64,000 bases of DNA from Phlyctochytrium arcticum (taxonomy: Eukaryota; Chytridiomycota; Chytridiomycetes; Chytridiales; Chytridiaceae). The notes under the pieces are model-generated. The model was not told where the DNA came from. It did no database searches and saw nothing but the letters and a program-made list of their open reading frames with translations. Location of the stretch: NCBI GenBank assembly GCA_025602905.1, contig JAHLKI010000003.1, positions 1,426,001-1,490,000 of the forward strand, written 5' to 3'. This document shows, piece after piece, positions 23,260 to 34,906 of the stretch. The position numbers and the translations under genes were made by a program. Positions within the stretch are counted from its first letter, which is position 1. Each line of letters starts with the position of its first letter.

Positions 23260-24519
23260 CTACGATACTGATAACTGAGGGGAAATGACACCATCCATTG
23301 AGCAGTCCGGCACATCGTCAACAACCAGTACACCCTCCTCCCTTGTCCCCAGAGCCCCCAGTAGCCGGACCCGCCCATCCGGTCCAAAATACAGTACACA
23401 ACTCGTCCCCGCAAAATACTTTCCTACAAGAAACATCAATCACCCATTCCCTTCCTCAAATAGATACAAAAACTTACCATTTTCCTTTCCAACCCGATTA
23501 GCAACCACAACCACACACCCCTTTAACCCCTCAAGGCGGTTAGCCCAATAAACCAATGTCTCAACCATGGGTCCAGCCTGTTCTTCCACCCAATGATTAT
23601 CCTGTTCCAGTAACACCCAGGCCATGGAGCAAAGCAGGAGATTGGAATTTGAGGAATGGAAGCTGGCGAATTCGCGGGTTGAAGAAGGGGTTTGGAAACG
23701 GTAGGGGTTGACGTCCATGCAGATTCCGAATCCTACCTTTCTCAATTGTTTCAATACTTGTAAAAACCAAGTTTATAGGGGGTTTTGACATACCTGTCCG
23801 AGGTGTGGAACGGGGACTCGACCCACAAACCCCTTTCCTTCGGTTGCCCACCGCTCATCATCCGAAAAAAGGAAATGCTTATCATAAACATGTACCAATT
23901 CTCCCGATGGATTCACCAAGAGGGTAGAATTGTACAGAGCGCCTGATGCTGCATCGCGCCGGGGAAGACCGACTTGGATATATGTGTTTAGACGGATCGC
24001 TTTTGGAAAGAAGTTAGATGTGGAGGGTATTGGAGGAAGAGGAAATGATTTATACCCCATTTACGGGCCCATGCTAATGTGGGTGACGGTAGTGATAAAT
24101 CTTGTACAAATGTTGCTGGTTCGATTGGTACATCCTCTTCTTCTTCTTCTTCATCAGAATCTTCATCTCCAAACCGTCTCACATATTCTGTCACAGTCAT
24201 CAACCCCTCCACCACCCGACTCTCACATGTACTGTTTCTGGATAGACTCATATCCCACCCATCAACTACTTCAATCACCCGTTCGATATCTCTTGGACCT
24301 TTGAAGATATATCCGCTGAATATCATTTCGGGGAGGACGAGAACGGATACTTCTTTGAGACGGGGTCTGAACATAATAGGTTAGAATCGGTGGAGAGGTG
24401 AGTGGTTGTGGTTGGAGAAAACGTACTCACTCGGCGGCGGAGAGGAGAATGTCGGCCTTAAGCATGTTGGCGGTGGGGTTCCCGTGCTCGGGGGAGAATT
24501 GAAGGCAAGCTACTTTCAT
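23260..24519 (-). CDS. NTA1: N-terminal Asn/Gln amidohydrolase (Nta1-like nitrilase)
   Basis: Deamidates N-terminal Asn or Gln of proteins, feeding the Arg/N-degron pathway. Five exons close in phase: 24431-24519, 24065-24366, 23794-23999, 23478-23736 and 23260-23423, giving 339 residues. The nitrilase triad is visible: Glu in VLVLPEMIFSGY, Lys in HVYDKHFLF and Cys in GFGICMDVNPYRF. The ICMD-NPY motif separates Nta1 from other nitrilases. The protein is shorter than yeast Nta1 (457) and has an acidic EEEEEED insert. The exon 4 acceptor (GAGAAAG) is not pyrimidine-rich and is the least certain junction, but it is the only one that keeps the catalytic Cys in phase. Convergent with the peroxidase fusion, 183 bp apart. 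Confidence 0.88.
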
Positions 24520-25136
24520 TGTGTGAGTGTGGATGAGTGTGGATGAGTGTTTGAGAAGATTTTGAGTTTTGATCTTGGAAAGGCAAATTTCAAGTCAAGG
24601 TCATTTTGGCGCGTCACGACCAAAAACCGATCTCATCCAAAAATCTCAGATGAGCAGGGACAACCTCGAATTCATACGGTAACTCCAATTCAAAAACCAC
24701 TCTATTCAAGATTGCATTCACAACTGCAGTCCGTATATCACAGCAGCCAGAAATATTCCCTTCATTCACAGGAACCAACAAAAGTGTAATAGAAAGTAAT
24801 AGGTTCCTGGAGGGACACTAGCGCTAAAACGAAGATTGGGCAATGTGAACCGCAGTGAACATTCCCTCTTTTCATATAGACCCCAAACGGTCCATGTACT
24901 CTTGTCAATGCAAGATATCCAAGGGTGAAATGTTGATCAGGTGGATTCCGTCGTAGCAATGACTCCACTACTTGAAGCCAATGTATTGACTGCTTGCGAC
25001 AATACTGTATCTGCATGACCATGTTGATGTGCGGCCGATAAGTATTCTTGCAGTAGTGATTCCTGCGTTTCCTGTGGATGAGGAATTCCAAGGCTAGATG
25101 ATTTTTAAAACCTTTTAGTCTCTGCTGCAAGCTCAC
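24520..25136. other. Intergenic
   Basis: Promoter side of NTA1 and 3' side of a tentative small gene. Short frames here have no family resemblance. Confidence 0.35.
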
Positions 25137-25661
25137 GTCAAACCCGCTTTGTAATGTCTGGATCCGGGTCAGGATCTCGAATCTTTGCTGCAATAGAGCT
25201 GCTACTCGTTTGTCATGGCGTGCGACGTGGGCTTCCCTAGACATTTTTGTCAGTATATACGCCAACACACCAGCCGATTCCCCACGACATGACACGACGA
25301 GAGTGTAAGTAATGCTCGTCATCCGGGTCGTGAGAAGTAGCAGATAGGGAAGAGCACCATTTTGAAGACTGTTCCGAGATGAATGCCGCCTGCATGGCCA
25401 GCATACTTTGCCGCGTTGTGGTGAAGTGCGCTTGCAGCGTTTCTCTGCGTTGCGCCGTCTTGCGGCCCAATTGCTCTACACTCAGAGTTTCAGTCCTCTT
25501 CTTTGACGCATTCCTTTTATTCCCGGAGCCATCATCTCTCTGTCCACTCACGCTTGATGGCGGCCAATATGGCCGTCATGTCAGTGTCCTCATCGCTGAA
25601 AGTTTTTGTATGAGCCTTTACTGTCCCCCTGTGCTTGATAGTGTGTCCCTTACCGAGCCAT
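25137..25661 (-). CDS. Tentative small coiled-coil gene, multi-exon
   Basis: Not recognised. Possible exons 25654-25661 (start MAR), 25552-25595 and up to 25476 join in phase and read MARDEDTDMTAILAAIK, then QLGRKTAQRRETLQAHF and QSMLAMQAAFISEQSSKW. A later exon near 25137-25245 reads EAHVARHDKRVAALLQQRF and ILTRIQTLQ. Helical, charged heptad-like character suggests a coiled-coil protein, for example of a small structural complex, but the third intron and the 3' end could not be settled. An eight-nucleotide first exon is needed for this model, which lowers confidence. Confidence 0.25.
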
Positions 25662-27271
25662 AATTTTTTTAATCTCCAGTGTATGTCTGATCCCAGGTCT
25701 GATCCCGCAGAGTACTAGTTTTGCGTTCAATGCGTTGTGGGGTTTTTGCGGCGGCAAGGAGGAGCTCAATCTTCACGGTCCAGTGTCGGCAAGAAAGCTA
25801 GGGTTTGGTTGATCTGTACGCGTCAACGGCCGCGGAAGGAGTTCAAGGACGGGGGGGACTTGGGGGGGACCCAAGGGAAAAGAAGGATTTTAGGCACAGG
25901 GAAAGCTGCGCATTTGCACAGTGTCCATCTTGTCGCATTTATTTTGAGGCATTAGGCAGCGGTGTATAGCCCAGGTTGTAATTAGCGAGGCCCAGTGCCA
26001 GCTAGAGCCAGAGCTTTGTTCATGTAAGCGCGTCAAAGGGCAGCAGCAGCGGATGGAAGGAGAACCCAGTTTCACCCCGAGTTTCTGTTCGAGTTTCACG
26101 GATGCATTTACTTAGATGTTGTTGTATATACTCCATGTGCTCGAGCGTATGCCAAACAATAGCCAATCAACATTGGGGGTTTTTCCGATGGAAATGTATA
26201 CATGTAGCTTGTGTATTACTTGGCAAGCAGGCCCGGGATTTGCTGGGGGATTTGGCAACGGCAGTTTGGAATGGGAATATCAGAATGGAAAACGACCCTT
26301 CTAATTACACTGCGAAAAAACACGCTGCTGCTGAATGCTTATGGCAGCAACAATCACACTCTTTTGCCCAAAGGCCCGCAAAATGTAACGAGCGGAGTCG
26401 AATATTTTCATGGCGGGGATCCCATCAGCAACAAATTTACAAAAGTGTTGCATAATAAGCATGTTATGATAAATATGGGGGGGTCCAAGCTCGACCGCCT
26501 ACTGATACTTTCCCATTCGCTTGTCCCCAAAGGGCTCCTAGTAATACTCCCGTACATTGCAAGAAAAGAAGGATAACCCCCCCGTTGTTGAGTTGCCGTC
26601 GTAATAAGACCATCGCAGATCCGATCCTTCTTTGCACCCAGGCCCCAACTGGCCGCCAACGACCCGCATTTTCCACTTATAAACAACAAACTCTTGGCTT
26701 TGACACTATATATTCGCTGTTCCTTTTTCCATCCCCTCCAACTGCTAGTTAACACCCGCATCACCCGCACCCAGAGCCTGGCCAAAGTTGTCCGGTCTTT
26801 TGCCCAAGAATTCAACAAAATCGTCGCCGTCCACAAATAATTCGAGACCTCCTGTTTGGTTTGTGCCTGGCCCGATCTTGCACCGTTTTGGCACGCATCA
26901 AGGAGAGTTTTTGGGCAAGGAGAAACACGGTCAACCCACCACACATTTCGACCTCGTTCATTATTGCCCCGCCCTTTGCCGACCCCCCCCCCCCCCCCCC
27001 ATTGTCGTCGGGTTCTACCAGCAAGGTCGAATTTGTGTCGGGTGAATTAAATTCCATCTCGAGATAAAAAAATTCATCACATCTCCGTACTCAACAAAGG
27101 ACAAAAAGGACCTGGAGGGAACACATCCCCCACATTTGAAGATTTTTTCATAAAGACCTATCCTTGGGCAGCAGCAGCGGCAAATTACCCTGGTATTCAT
27201 CTCCAGTTCACTGCCCAGCAGCACTGCCATCAACATCAACATCAAACGTCGAATCATTCAGCAAAAAAGGG
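25662..27271. other. Intergenic, upstream of cyclin gene
   Basis: 1.6 kb without a supportable gene. It holds an 18-base poly-C run (26983-27000). The long minus-strand open frame at 26408-26944 has no codon-bias or family support. Confidence 0.4.
26983..27000 (+). repeat. Poly-C tract, 18 bases
   Basis: Uninterrupted run of 18 C in the upstream region of the cyclin gene. It is a possible slippage or assembly-error site; its length should be treated as approximate. Confidence 0.9.
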
Positions 27272-29532
27272 ATGGCTGTTCCGTCCATAATGCATACCCA
27301 GGCCATTCACCACCACCACCACCATCATCACATCCCCTGCGACGACGACCTGCGCGCATTCCAGCAACATTGCTCAAATACCGCTCCCCGGATACTCCCG
27401 TCATCCCATCATGAAAGTTTCTCCCAACAGCAGCAGCAACTGTATGCCGCGGCCCGGGCCGAACAGCAGCATCATCAACTTCAGCAACAGCAGGAGGAGC
27501 AGGATTTGATATCTTCATCACTCCAGCAGCAGCAGCAGCAGCAGCGTCAGCACCAACGGCATCAAATCCATCAACAGCAGCAGCAGCAGCAGCAACAACA
27601 ACAGCAACAGTACAGTCAACAGCAGCAGCAGCGCTGTCTTCGGCGCATGTCAACGTCAAATCACGTCGGCGCTACCCGGGAACGGTACGTAACATTATCC
27701 CCTGGCAAAGGTCTTCCCATCATCATACTCACGGTTGACATTTTTTACACAGATCAAATGTCTTGCAAATCAATACCTCAGGCTTGAGTCAATATGTTGC
27801 CCCACCAGCAGTCACAACAACCACAGCAGCAGCAGCAACAGTACCCAATTGCGTAACGAACCCATTTGATATGCCGGCCATGTTTATCCCAATAGATGTG
27901 CCGAGTCGGGTCACCCAATCACACCAGCAGCAACAATCACACCTTCATCAGCAACAGCAGAAGCAGCAATCACAACAGCGGGAACAAGTGTCTCCAACAC
28001 TCTTGACTACATCTCGGACGGAACGCTGGTTGCTTTCCAGTCACCGAGATCTGGCCCGTCTCTCTGTCCTCATGGTCACTCGACTCTGCGATCCAGATTC
28101 CCAGGTCCAAAACATTCGGTCTCCCTCACCTCCCCTTGAACTCCCCTCCCACAAACTCATCAACCAAATCGACCAAATCCTCCGCGCAACCAACCTCTAC
28201 GTGTCATCCGTCTATGTCGCCCTTCACTACCTCCATTCTCTCCAGACCCTCTCTGTTTCCCTGTCTACCAGTGCGACAGATATGACTTGCCGATGGGCTG
28301 CTCACACGCTGCTCGCTCAAACACGGTCCGCACCCGATGGTCCCCTCTCTCTGTTGACACTGGCATTCATGCTGGCTAACAAGATCCAGGACGACCACAC
28401 ATATACCAACCGGACATGGAATCAACTGACGGGTGTTCCCTTGGAAGTGTTGAACGCGTTGGAGCGTCGATGGCTGGGCGCGCTCGGGTACAAGTTGCAA
28501 ATGTCTGATGTCGAGTTTGCCGGATGGCGGGCACGAGTAGATGCATTCTGGGTATCGCGGGTAGCTGCTCCTGCGACATCTTCACCGCAAATCGGGGGCC
28601 TGCCGACTCCCACCTCGCCAGTCTGCCCCATGCTCGATGATGAAGAGGACGAAGATGACCATATGGTTTCACCCTCCATGCAAGAGCAGATTCTTCAGCA
28701 CCATCACCGGTCCAGTCGTCTTGCAACTGCCCAAATCATGGCCGCATCATCACAAAGCATGCGATCAAAGAATCAACCCACATCATCGTCCGCGCTCCCT
28801 CCTCGTCCCTACAGCTACCCATCCTCCATATCCGCACCATCGACGACCCAATCCTCCACATTCCTATCCACCCCAACAACCGTCCCATCCAACTCGACAG
28901 CCAACCACCCTCGGCTCTACGCATCCCGCTCCCAACCCCACATGTCCCACCGCCTTTCAAAACAACAGCAACTCCAACTGCAACAACAACAACAACAAGA
29001 ATTCCGGTTGCGCCAATTAGAGTATCAACATCACCAACAACACCTCTTTTCCGAGACGCTCTTCCACCATCAGCAGAGTAACAATACCCAGGGATTCACC
29101 ACCAGTCTCGAATCTCAACAACAGCAGCAGCAGCAGCAGCAACAACAACAACCCCACGCCCTCCGCGCCTTTTTGCCGCCACATACCAACCAACCCCACC
29201 AAACCTCCTACACCCTCGCTCCACCCCCAGGCCTCAAACTCCGCCGATACCCCCAAAATCTCCCCACCCCAACCTCCTCCTCGTTTGCCGCCAAAATCCC
29301 CAAACCCTGCATCCACAGCTTCATGCCCTCGTCGACCCCGGATCCATGCGGGTGCCTGGATACCACCGCATACCTCACATCGCGTCGCACTTCGACGACC
29401 CCTTCTTCAACCACCACTGCTCCAACATCATCCAGCATGTTTCCGCCTGCGGCTGATGTCTATGAATTGGGATTTGGGCACCATACTGCATTTGAGGCGT
29501 GGGGGAAACCCCGGGTTGAAGCCCGGATTTAA
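27272..29532 (+). CDS. Poly-Q Pho85-type cyclin (Pcl/Clg1-like)
   Basis: Activator of a Pho85-type cyclin-dependent kinase. Two exons, 27272-27684 and 27753-29532, 730 residues. The cyclin box lies at about residues 215-400: SHKLINQIDQILRATNLYVS, LHYLHSLQ, SLLTLAFMLANKIQDDHTYT and NALERRWLGALGYKLQMS. The FMLANKIQDDHTYTNRTW motif is characteristic of Pcl/Clg1 cyclins. Around it are His-rich (eight consecutive His), Gln-rich and Ser/Pro-rich low-complexity regions encoded by CAG/CAA runs. The start ATG at 27272 is the first in the frame; upstream in-frame codons include only TTG. The partner kinase is not in the window. Confidence 0.88.
27518..27630 (+). repeat. CAG/CAA trinucleotide repeat encoding poly-Gln
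   Basis: Interrupted CAG/CAA array within exon 1 of the cyclin gene. A similar array lies at about 29117-29155 in exon 2. Repeat length is likely polymorphic. Confidence 0.85.
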
Positions 29533-30753
29533 CTACCGTAATCCACAAAATCATCTCTCTCCCTCTCTCTCTCTGCTCGTTTTTATTCGCACACAATCCA
29601 AATGTTCCGTTTTTTTTTCTTTTGCTTTTACTACAACTACTCTCTCTCTCTCTCTCTCTCTCCTGCTCGCTCTAAACTTGCTTTGCAATAAAATGATGGT
29701 TTTTTTGTCTCTCTCTACCTTATCTGAAGTATTGACAAGTTTTATGTACCAAACGTTTGCAAACATGAGATGGGATTCGTCGCAGACCCATACCAGTGGA
29801 TTTCTCGCCATCTTACATTACAACGCATTTTGGTGAATAATTCTGACGGAGGTGGATCAACATGATATAGATAGCACTTGCTTTCCCATTTGGCTCCGAC
29901 TCTCTTTAGGCAGCCCGGTAAAGGCATTGGGTGGGTTAGCTGATGCCGGTAAACCCAAAATGAAGAAAAATGTAGCTTGGTTCATGTCCCCCTTTCCATT
30001 CACCCTTCATGTTCTTCCCTTCACTTCATATATCATTCAAGAATTTGTTAATCGGATACCCAAAATCCTTTGCCGATGCAGCGTTCGTCATCCAGTCGTA
30101 CTTGAGATGGTTGGCAATGAATTAACCTATCTGAAGGTGGTTGGCCTTTCGGTCCCCGCCAATGGGAGGTACTCAGATTGAGTACATAATTAGATCCGTA
30201 GTTCTGGAGGCCACGGCAACAGCCCTGCTCCTGTTTCCCTGTGTCTTCTAGAACCTGCACTGTCTGGGTGGTCCCAATGGTATGTTCCAGGCTTTCCAGT
30301 ATCAGAAATGCCATCGGCGTGAAGACGAATGGTTTTGAGAACCTGTCCCCGTCAGCCAAATTCAAAATTTGAGTTTTGTCGCATTCGAAGACGTCCTAGA
30401 TACAGTTCCGCGAGCCTGTAGCCTTCTCTGTATGGATCCTCCGCAAAACAGGGAGTGCTCCCTTCCATAGCTGGTGACCCCTTCCAGATTCCGTCGACTT
30501 AACTATGGCCTCAAATCTGATTGCGGCGTATACCACCAGTCTGCCCTTGAAGAAACTGACGCCCGTCCAAGTAGGTTGTGTGTATATATAGTAGCTGGTG
30601 TTAGAAAGTGCAAAAAGAAAAGACTAAGACAAAGAGGGTATGATTGAGGTCGTTGAGCAAAGTTAACGAAACTGTGACACTGCTCCAACTGCTGCCTGCA
30701 CTCGGACCACTCCAAGGAATCCAAACAAAAACAAAAAGGAAATCGTTTACTGC
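29533..30753. other. Intergenic with (CT)n microsatellite
   Basis: 3' flank of the cyclin gene with (CT)n runs at about 29560-29575 and 29640-29662, then upstream sequence of the F-box-like gene. The TATATATA near 30588 could be a TATA box for the downstream gene. No gene recognised. Confidence 0.4.
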
Positions 30754-31911
30754 GTGTTCTGTGGTGGCCCACCAAGAAGCCGGGCTCGGATCCTGTGCGG
30801 CGACGATGACTATGTCTCGAAATTAGATACGTCCCACACGCTGACTGTCGCTGATGAGAATTTTCTCGATACGGTCAAAGTCATTTTCGCCGACAGGGTT
30901 ACCTACCACGGAACATTTGATTCGGAGAGTCGCAACGTGTTCGTTGATAATGACTATGATGGGATCAGAAGAGGAATATTACCTTGGCGAATTGATTCAG
31001 AGGATCCGGGTGAGAATCAGCATCAATACAGTTATACCGAGTCGGATGACGAGGGTGGGAAAGTTGGAGAATATGGTTATTATGGGCCAAACTACGACCA
31101 ACGAGACTTTAATTGCGATCGGTACAGTGGCGGCGCCCTCACGCATACGATTTGTTTACGTTTATATATGGCCTTACTTGCACATGTCCGCTCCAAGACT
31201 AGCCATGAACCGCCTCCTCTTGATAGACCGCTTTGGGACTCGGAAGGACGGCCTTGTGTGGAATACTGCTATGATGAGGATGAGGCGCCAGGAGTAGAGG
31301 TACAGATCGAGATCCAGACACTAGATCGGGCTTCCGCACAGGGGACAGTGAGTGGGATCACGTACGGGATGACAGAGCAGTACTTAGATGGTATCCTCTT
31401 TGAGCCCGAAAAAGCATGGACGCTTGCCCGACCTGACCGATTCCCTCCCGTGCCGGCCTATAAGCGCCTTATAGCTAACCGCACCGTGCTGCGTCGTCAG
31501 AGCGGGTTGGAGCGATTACCAGTCGAGATTCTCACCTCCGTCCTGCAAAATATCATCGACGGGCCCGACGATCCCCTATCAAAAGGGAAAACTCTACTCG
31601 CTTTGGCGGGAGCTTCTCCAGGGCTCCGACTCCAAGTAAGAACATCCAAAGGGTGGATTCGATTGTGCGCTCAATCCGATTTTTTACCGGATGGAGACCG
31701 GACTGATTCTGCCAAAGCCGTGAAGAGGGCGCTTGAAGATGTAAGTGAGACACCTAAAGATCAGAGACTCCAGCCAAAGTATGACTGGATGGCGTATTTT
31801 TTCAATGCAACCCGATTCCCATCATCGCGGAACCGGCGAAGGATTCTACGCATATGTGAAGCCATTTATGATAGATTAGGGTACTACCGAATAGCAAACT
31901 TAACACAGTAG
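30754..31911 (+). CDS. F-box-like protein, tandem copy 1, start codon unclear
   Basis: First of two tandem paralogues. It begins with a Cys-rich element (YCVFCGGPP), then a variable acidic segment (TESDDEGG), the PWRIDSE motif, and a degenerate F-box (SGLERLPVEILTSVLQNI) followed by LLALAGASPGLRLQ and a C-terminal ILRICEAIYDRLGY. F-box proteins link substrates to SCF ubiquitin ligases; the N-terminal CGGP element occurs in fungal F-box families. The frame is open from a stop near 30665 but has no ATG before the Cys-rich element. Aligned with copy 2, copy 1 seems to lack the 15-18 nt that contain the ATG there. The gene may therefore be broken or use an unseen upstream exon. The start given is the first GTG-type codon and is only nominal. 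Confidence 0.6.
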   Translation: MFCGGPPRSRARILCGDDDYVSKLDTSHTLTVADENFLDTVKVIFADRVTYHGTFDSESRNVFVDNDYDGIRRGILPWRIDSEDPGENQHQYSYTESDDEGGKVGEYGYYGPNYDQRDFNCDRYSGGALTHTICLRLYMALLAHVRSKTSHEPPPLDRPLWDSEGRPCVEYCYDEDEAPGVEVQIEIQTLDRASAQGTVSGITYGMTEQYLDGILFEPEKAWTLARPDRFPPVPAYKRLIANRTVLRRQSGLERLPVEILTSVLQNIIDGPDDPLSKGKTLLALAGASPGLRLQVRTSKGWIRLCAQSDFLPDGDRTDSAKAVKRALEDVSETPKDQRLQPKYDWMAYFFNATRFPSSRNRRRILRICEAIYDRLGYYRIANLTQ

Positions 31912-32756
31912 CATGAATAGATGATATTTCAAACTTATATGTTATGTAGTCTCATTTTCTGTAACCTGTACCTCTCACCACTCCTTCCATTCTCGGAATA
32001 GTGTATTTTCCCACGGATGCTCGTTTATGTGTTGTGACATTCCAACCCTAGCTACTCTACCGAACTCCCATGTAGCGAAAACGAGAGCGACATCCTATCA
32101 AACGTCTGTTCGGCTTCCCAATCATAAACGGTCGCACGTTCATGTTTTTTACTGGGTTTGGGAATGAAATTATAGTCACCGATCTCAGTGCTGATGTTGC
32201 AAAAATGACAGGTTTTCTTTCGGAGTCCAATGTATCCTACGACATCCCACAACTATCTCATGATTCTATTCAAAGGCGCTACATAGGAAAAATGGACGGG
32301 GAAGGGCCCGTTCATATCAACCGACTCCAATTCGATAATAGTGATTCCCCTAACGCACGGCGGATGGATGCGAAATCGTCGAACAGGGAGGCCCCAAGTG
32401 AAAACTTGACGCGTTCCCCAAAAATAACACACGTCCTAATCCTCCTCTCTACTCTCCTCTCCAGATCCTCCTCGGACACGTTTTGAAAACGAGACCCTCC
32501 ATACTACGATGATATATGGAAAGCATGGTCAGTGTCCAGTCCAGGAATAAGCAGTGCACTTCCCATGCCTCCCACATCTGAAGTCATCTGATTGCCTTCC
32601 ACTTCATTATCCCGTTGCCTGACTGTCAAGACGCGTCTGACGCGTGGGTCCGTGGGAGCAATTTGACTCAGATTCGCTCATTTACCGTAACGGGATACAT
32701 GAAACTTGGAAACACCTGCCGTCCCAAAATCTCGCAAGGAATCAAAAGCAAAAAGG
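31912..32756. other. Intergenic between tandem F-box-like copies
   Basis: 845 bp. The first part (about 31940-32000) is similar to the 3' flank of copy 2 (about 34010-34060), so the duplicated unit includes 3' sequence. No gene recognised in the rest. Confidence 0.45.
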
Positions 32757-33980
32757 ATGAGCGTTGAAGAAGGATACATTTATTGCCTGTTCTGTGGGGG
32801 CCCACCAATCGCCTATGCTCTGGGCCCAGGTGTATTGCTGTTCTGTGGGGGCCCACCAATCGCCTATGCTCTGGGCCCAGGTGGAATATCTGACTATATC
32901 ACAGAATTCGCCGCTTCCTACAGGATAACTTTCGCCGATACGCATTTTCTCGAAACGGTCAAAGTTATTTTCGCAGACACTGTTACTCACATCGGAAGCT
33001 TTCAAGAGAGGAGTCGCACTGTTTTTGTTCATAATTACGATCAGCAGTTGCGGAGAGGCGTACTCCCTTGGCGGATCGATTCAGAGGCTCCGGGGGACAA
33101 TTGGTATGACTACCATTACACCGAGTCGGAAGACGAGAGTGTGGACGAGGAGGGTCAAGAGGTCGGGTATAACCCAGACTACGATGCAGAATTTTCTTGC
33201 AATCCGGCTACTACACAGAGTGGCGCCCTCGTGCATACGATTTGTTTACGTCTGTTCAAGGCCCTGGGTGCTAAAGTCCTCTCCAAGAGTAGCCGTCAGC
33301 CGCCTCCTCCTGATCGACCACTTTGAAATTCGGAAGGCCGGCCCTGTGTGCATTTTTACGATAAGAAGGAGGAGGCGCCAGGAGAGGTCCAGATCCAGAC
33401 GCTGGATTTGGCTTCAGCAGGGGGGAGAATGAGTGGGATCACGTACGGGATGGAAGAGCAGTCCAAGGAGGGGTTCGTCTTTGTGCCGGAAAAGGCATGG
33501 ATGCTTGCCAGACCTGACCGATTCCCTCCCGTGCCGGGCTATGAGCGCCCAACAGCTGAACGCACCATGCTGCGTCGACAGAGCGGGTTGGAGCGTCTAC
33601 CAGTTGAGATGCTCGAATATTTCCTGCAAACCATCGTCGACGGGCCCGACGATCCTGTATCGAAGGGCAAAACTCTACTCGCGTTGGCGGGAACTTCTCC
33701 GTGGCTCCGACTCCATATAACATCCAACTTGTGGATCCGATTATGCGCTCGATCCGAGTTTTTACCGGATGGCGACAGGACGGATTCTTCCAACGCCGTG
33801 AAGAGGGCGCTTGAAGATATAAGGGAGATCCCTGAGGAACAGAGACTCCAGCCAAAGTCTGATTGGATAGCCTACTTTTTCAGAGCGACCCAATCTCCAT
33901 CGTTGCGGAACCGCCGAAGGATACTGCGTATTTGTGAAGCCGTTTGGGATAGATTGGGGTACCACCGAAAGCAGTTTTGA
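32757..33980 (+). pseudogene. F-box-like protein, tandem copy 2, in-frame TGA
   Basis: Paralogue of the 30754-31911 gene over its whole length. It has a good ATG (MSVEEGYIYC), a duplicated Cys-rich element, the PWRIDSE motif, and the F-box-like SGLERLPVEMLEYFLQTI with the same C-terminus ILRICEAVWDRLGY. A single TGA at 33324-33326 interrupts the frame where copy 1 has TGG (DRPLW), and the frame continues open on the far side to 33980. The first half therefore encodes a 189-residue truncated product without the F-box. It is either a young pseudogene or an assembly error. Confidence 0.75.
32787..32883 (+). repeat. Tandem direct repeat, 51-nt period, two copies
   Basis: The 46-nt unit starting ctgttctgtgggggcccacc occurs at 32787 and again at 32838 with no difference seen. 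It duplicates 17 codons (LFCGGPPIAYALGPG) in frame, unique to copy 2 of the F-box-like pair. Confidence 0.9.
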
Positions 33981-34906
33981 CAAAATTGATGAAATTTCAA
34001 ATTTTGAAGTTTTTGTAGCCTCATTTTCTGTACCTCTGACCACTCCTTCCATTCTCTAGCGTTTGCGTCGATTGTGAGTTGGGCTGTCATTGAATGACAT
34101 TTGTCTTGTTAATAAGGCCAGGAACCATGCATTCATTTACGACCCCTCACCAAAGCCATTTCCGAAATGAATAAGTATTGAGCTCTCCTGCACCCAGATG
34201 TCCGACTATGAAATGCTGTACCGTGCATGCAATAAACGTAAACAATAATGTTACTGATGTTTCAGGATGCTTCACTACGGATGATCAATCGGCCGTACTG
34301 ACTAGTGTCTCCTCTCCCAGTCAGCAAATCCAATCCATACGGCTCGTTTAGCTCCATATTTCTTCGTGGAAAACAAGAAATGTGTAAAAAAAGAAATCGC
34401 TAAGATCTTGATCATGGTGCCATGAAAAGTCATCTTTGGTGATTTTGATCAAGTTGAGGGATGGCCGTCGCATTATTGTTTATGTATTCCACATGAAATG
34501 GTACATTTTGCTTTGAAAAAGTTGCGGAGTTGTGGGGGACGCGTGTAACGCCCTATTGTCATGCTTCCATTGGATGCAGCGGAACGCATTTATAGTATCA
34601 AAATGTCTTTGGGAGTTGTGGGGGACGCGCATGCAACGCCCTATTGTCATGCTTCCAGTGGATGCAGCGGAACGCGCTTATAGTACCAGAATGTCTTTGT
34701 TTCATTTGAAAAGCGAATCAGGTATATCTGTCAAGGTCTTCCTCACACTTCCCTGAGCTCTTGACCTTTTTGGACCTAAAAAAAACCTCCAGTATACCAT
34801 TGCAATTCGTACGTCCTCATAACGACGCTCTTCCATTTCAAGACATCTCTCGACTTGCGATTCCGCTCATTCCCTACGTACATCAAGCACCACCACACCA
34901 ACCACC
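33981..34906. other. Intergenic with tandem repeat
   Basis: 3' flank of the F-box-like pseudogene, then AT-rich sequence and a two-copy tandem repeat (34527-34699). No gene recognised. Confidence 0.4.
34527..34699 (+). repeat. Two-copy tandem repeat, about 86-nt unit
   Basis: Unit 1 starts gagttgtgggggacgcg at 34527 and unit 2 starts at 34613. They differ by a 2-nt indel and a few substitutions, and both end near atgtctttg. Noncoding by appearance. Confidence 0.85.

Noticed and set aside
26408..26944. 178-codon open frame on the minus strand
   Set aside because: No start context, low-complexity-free but family-free translation, and odd codon use; it reads as chance frame in a promoter region.
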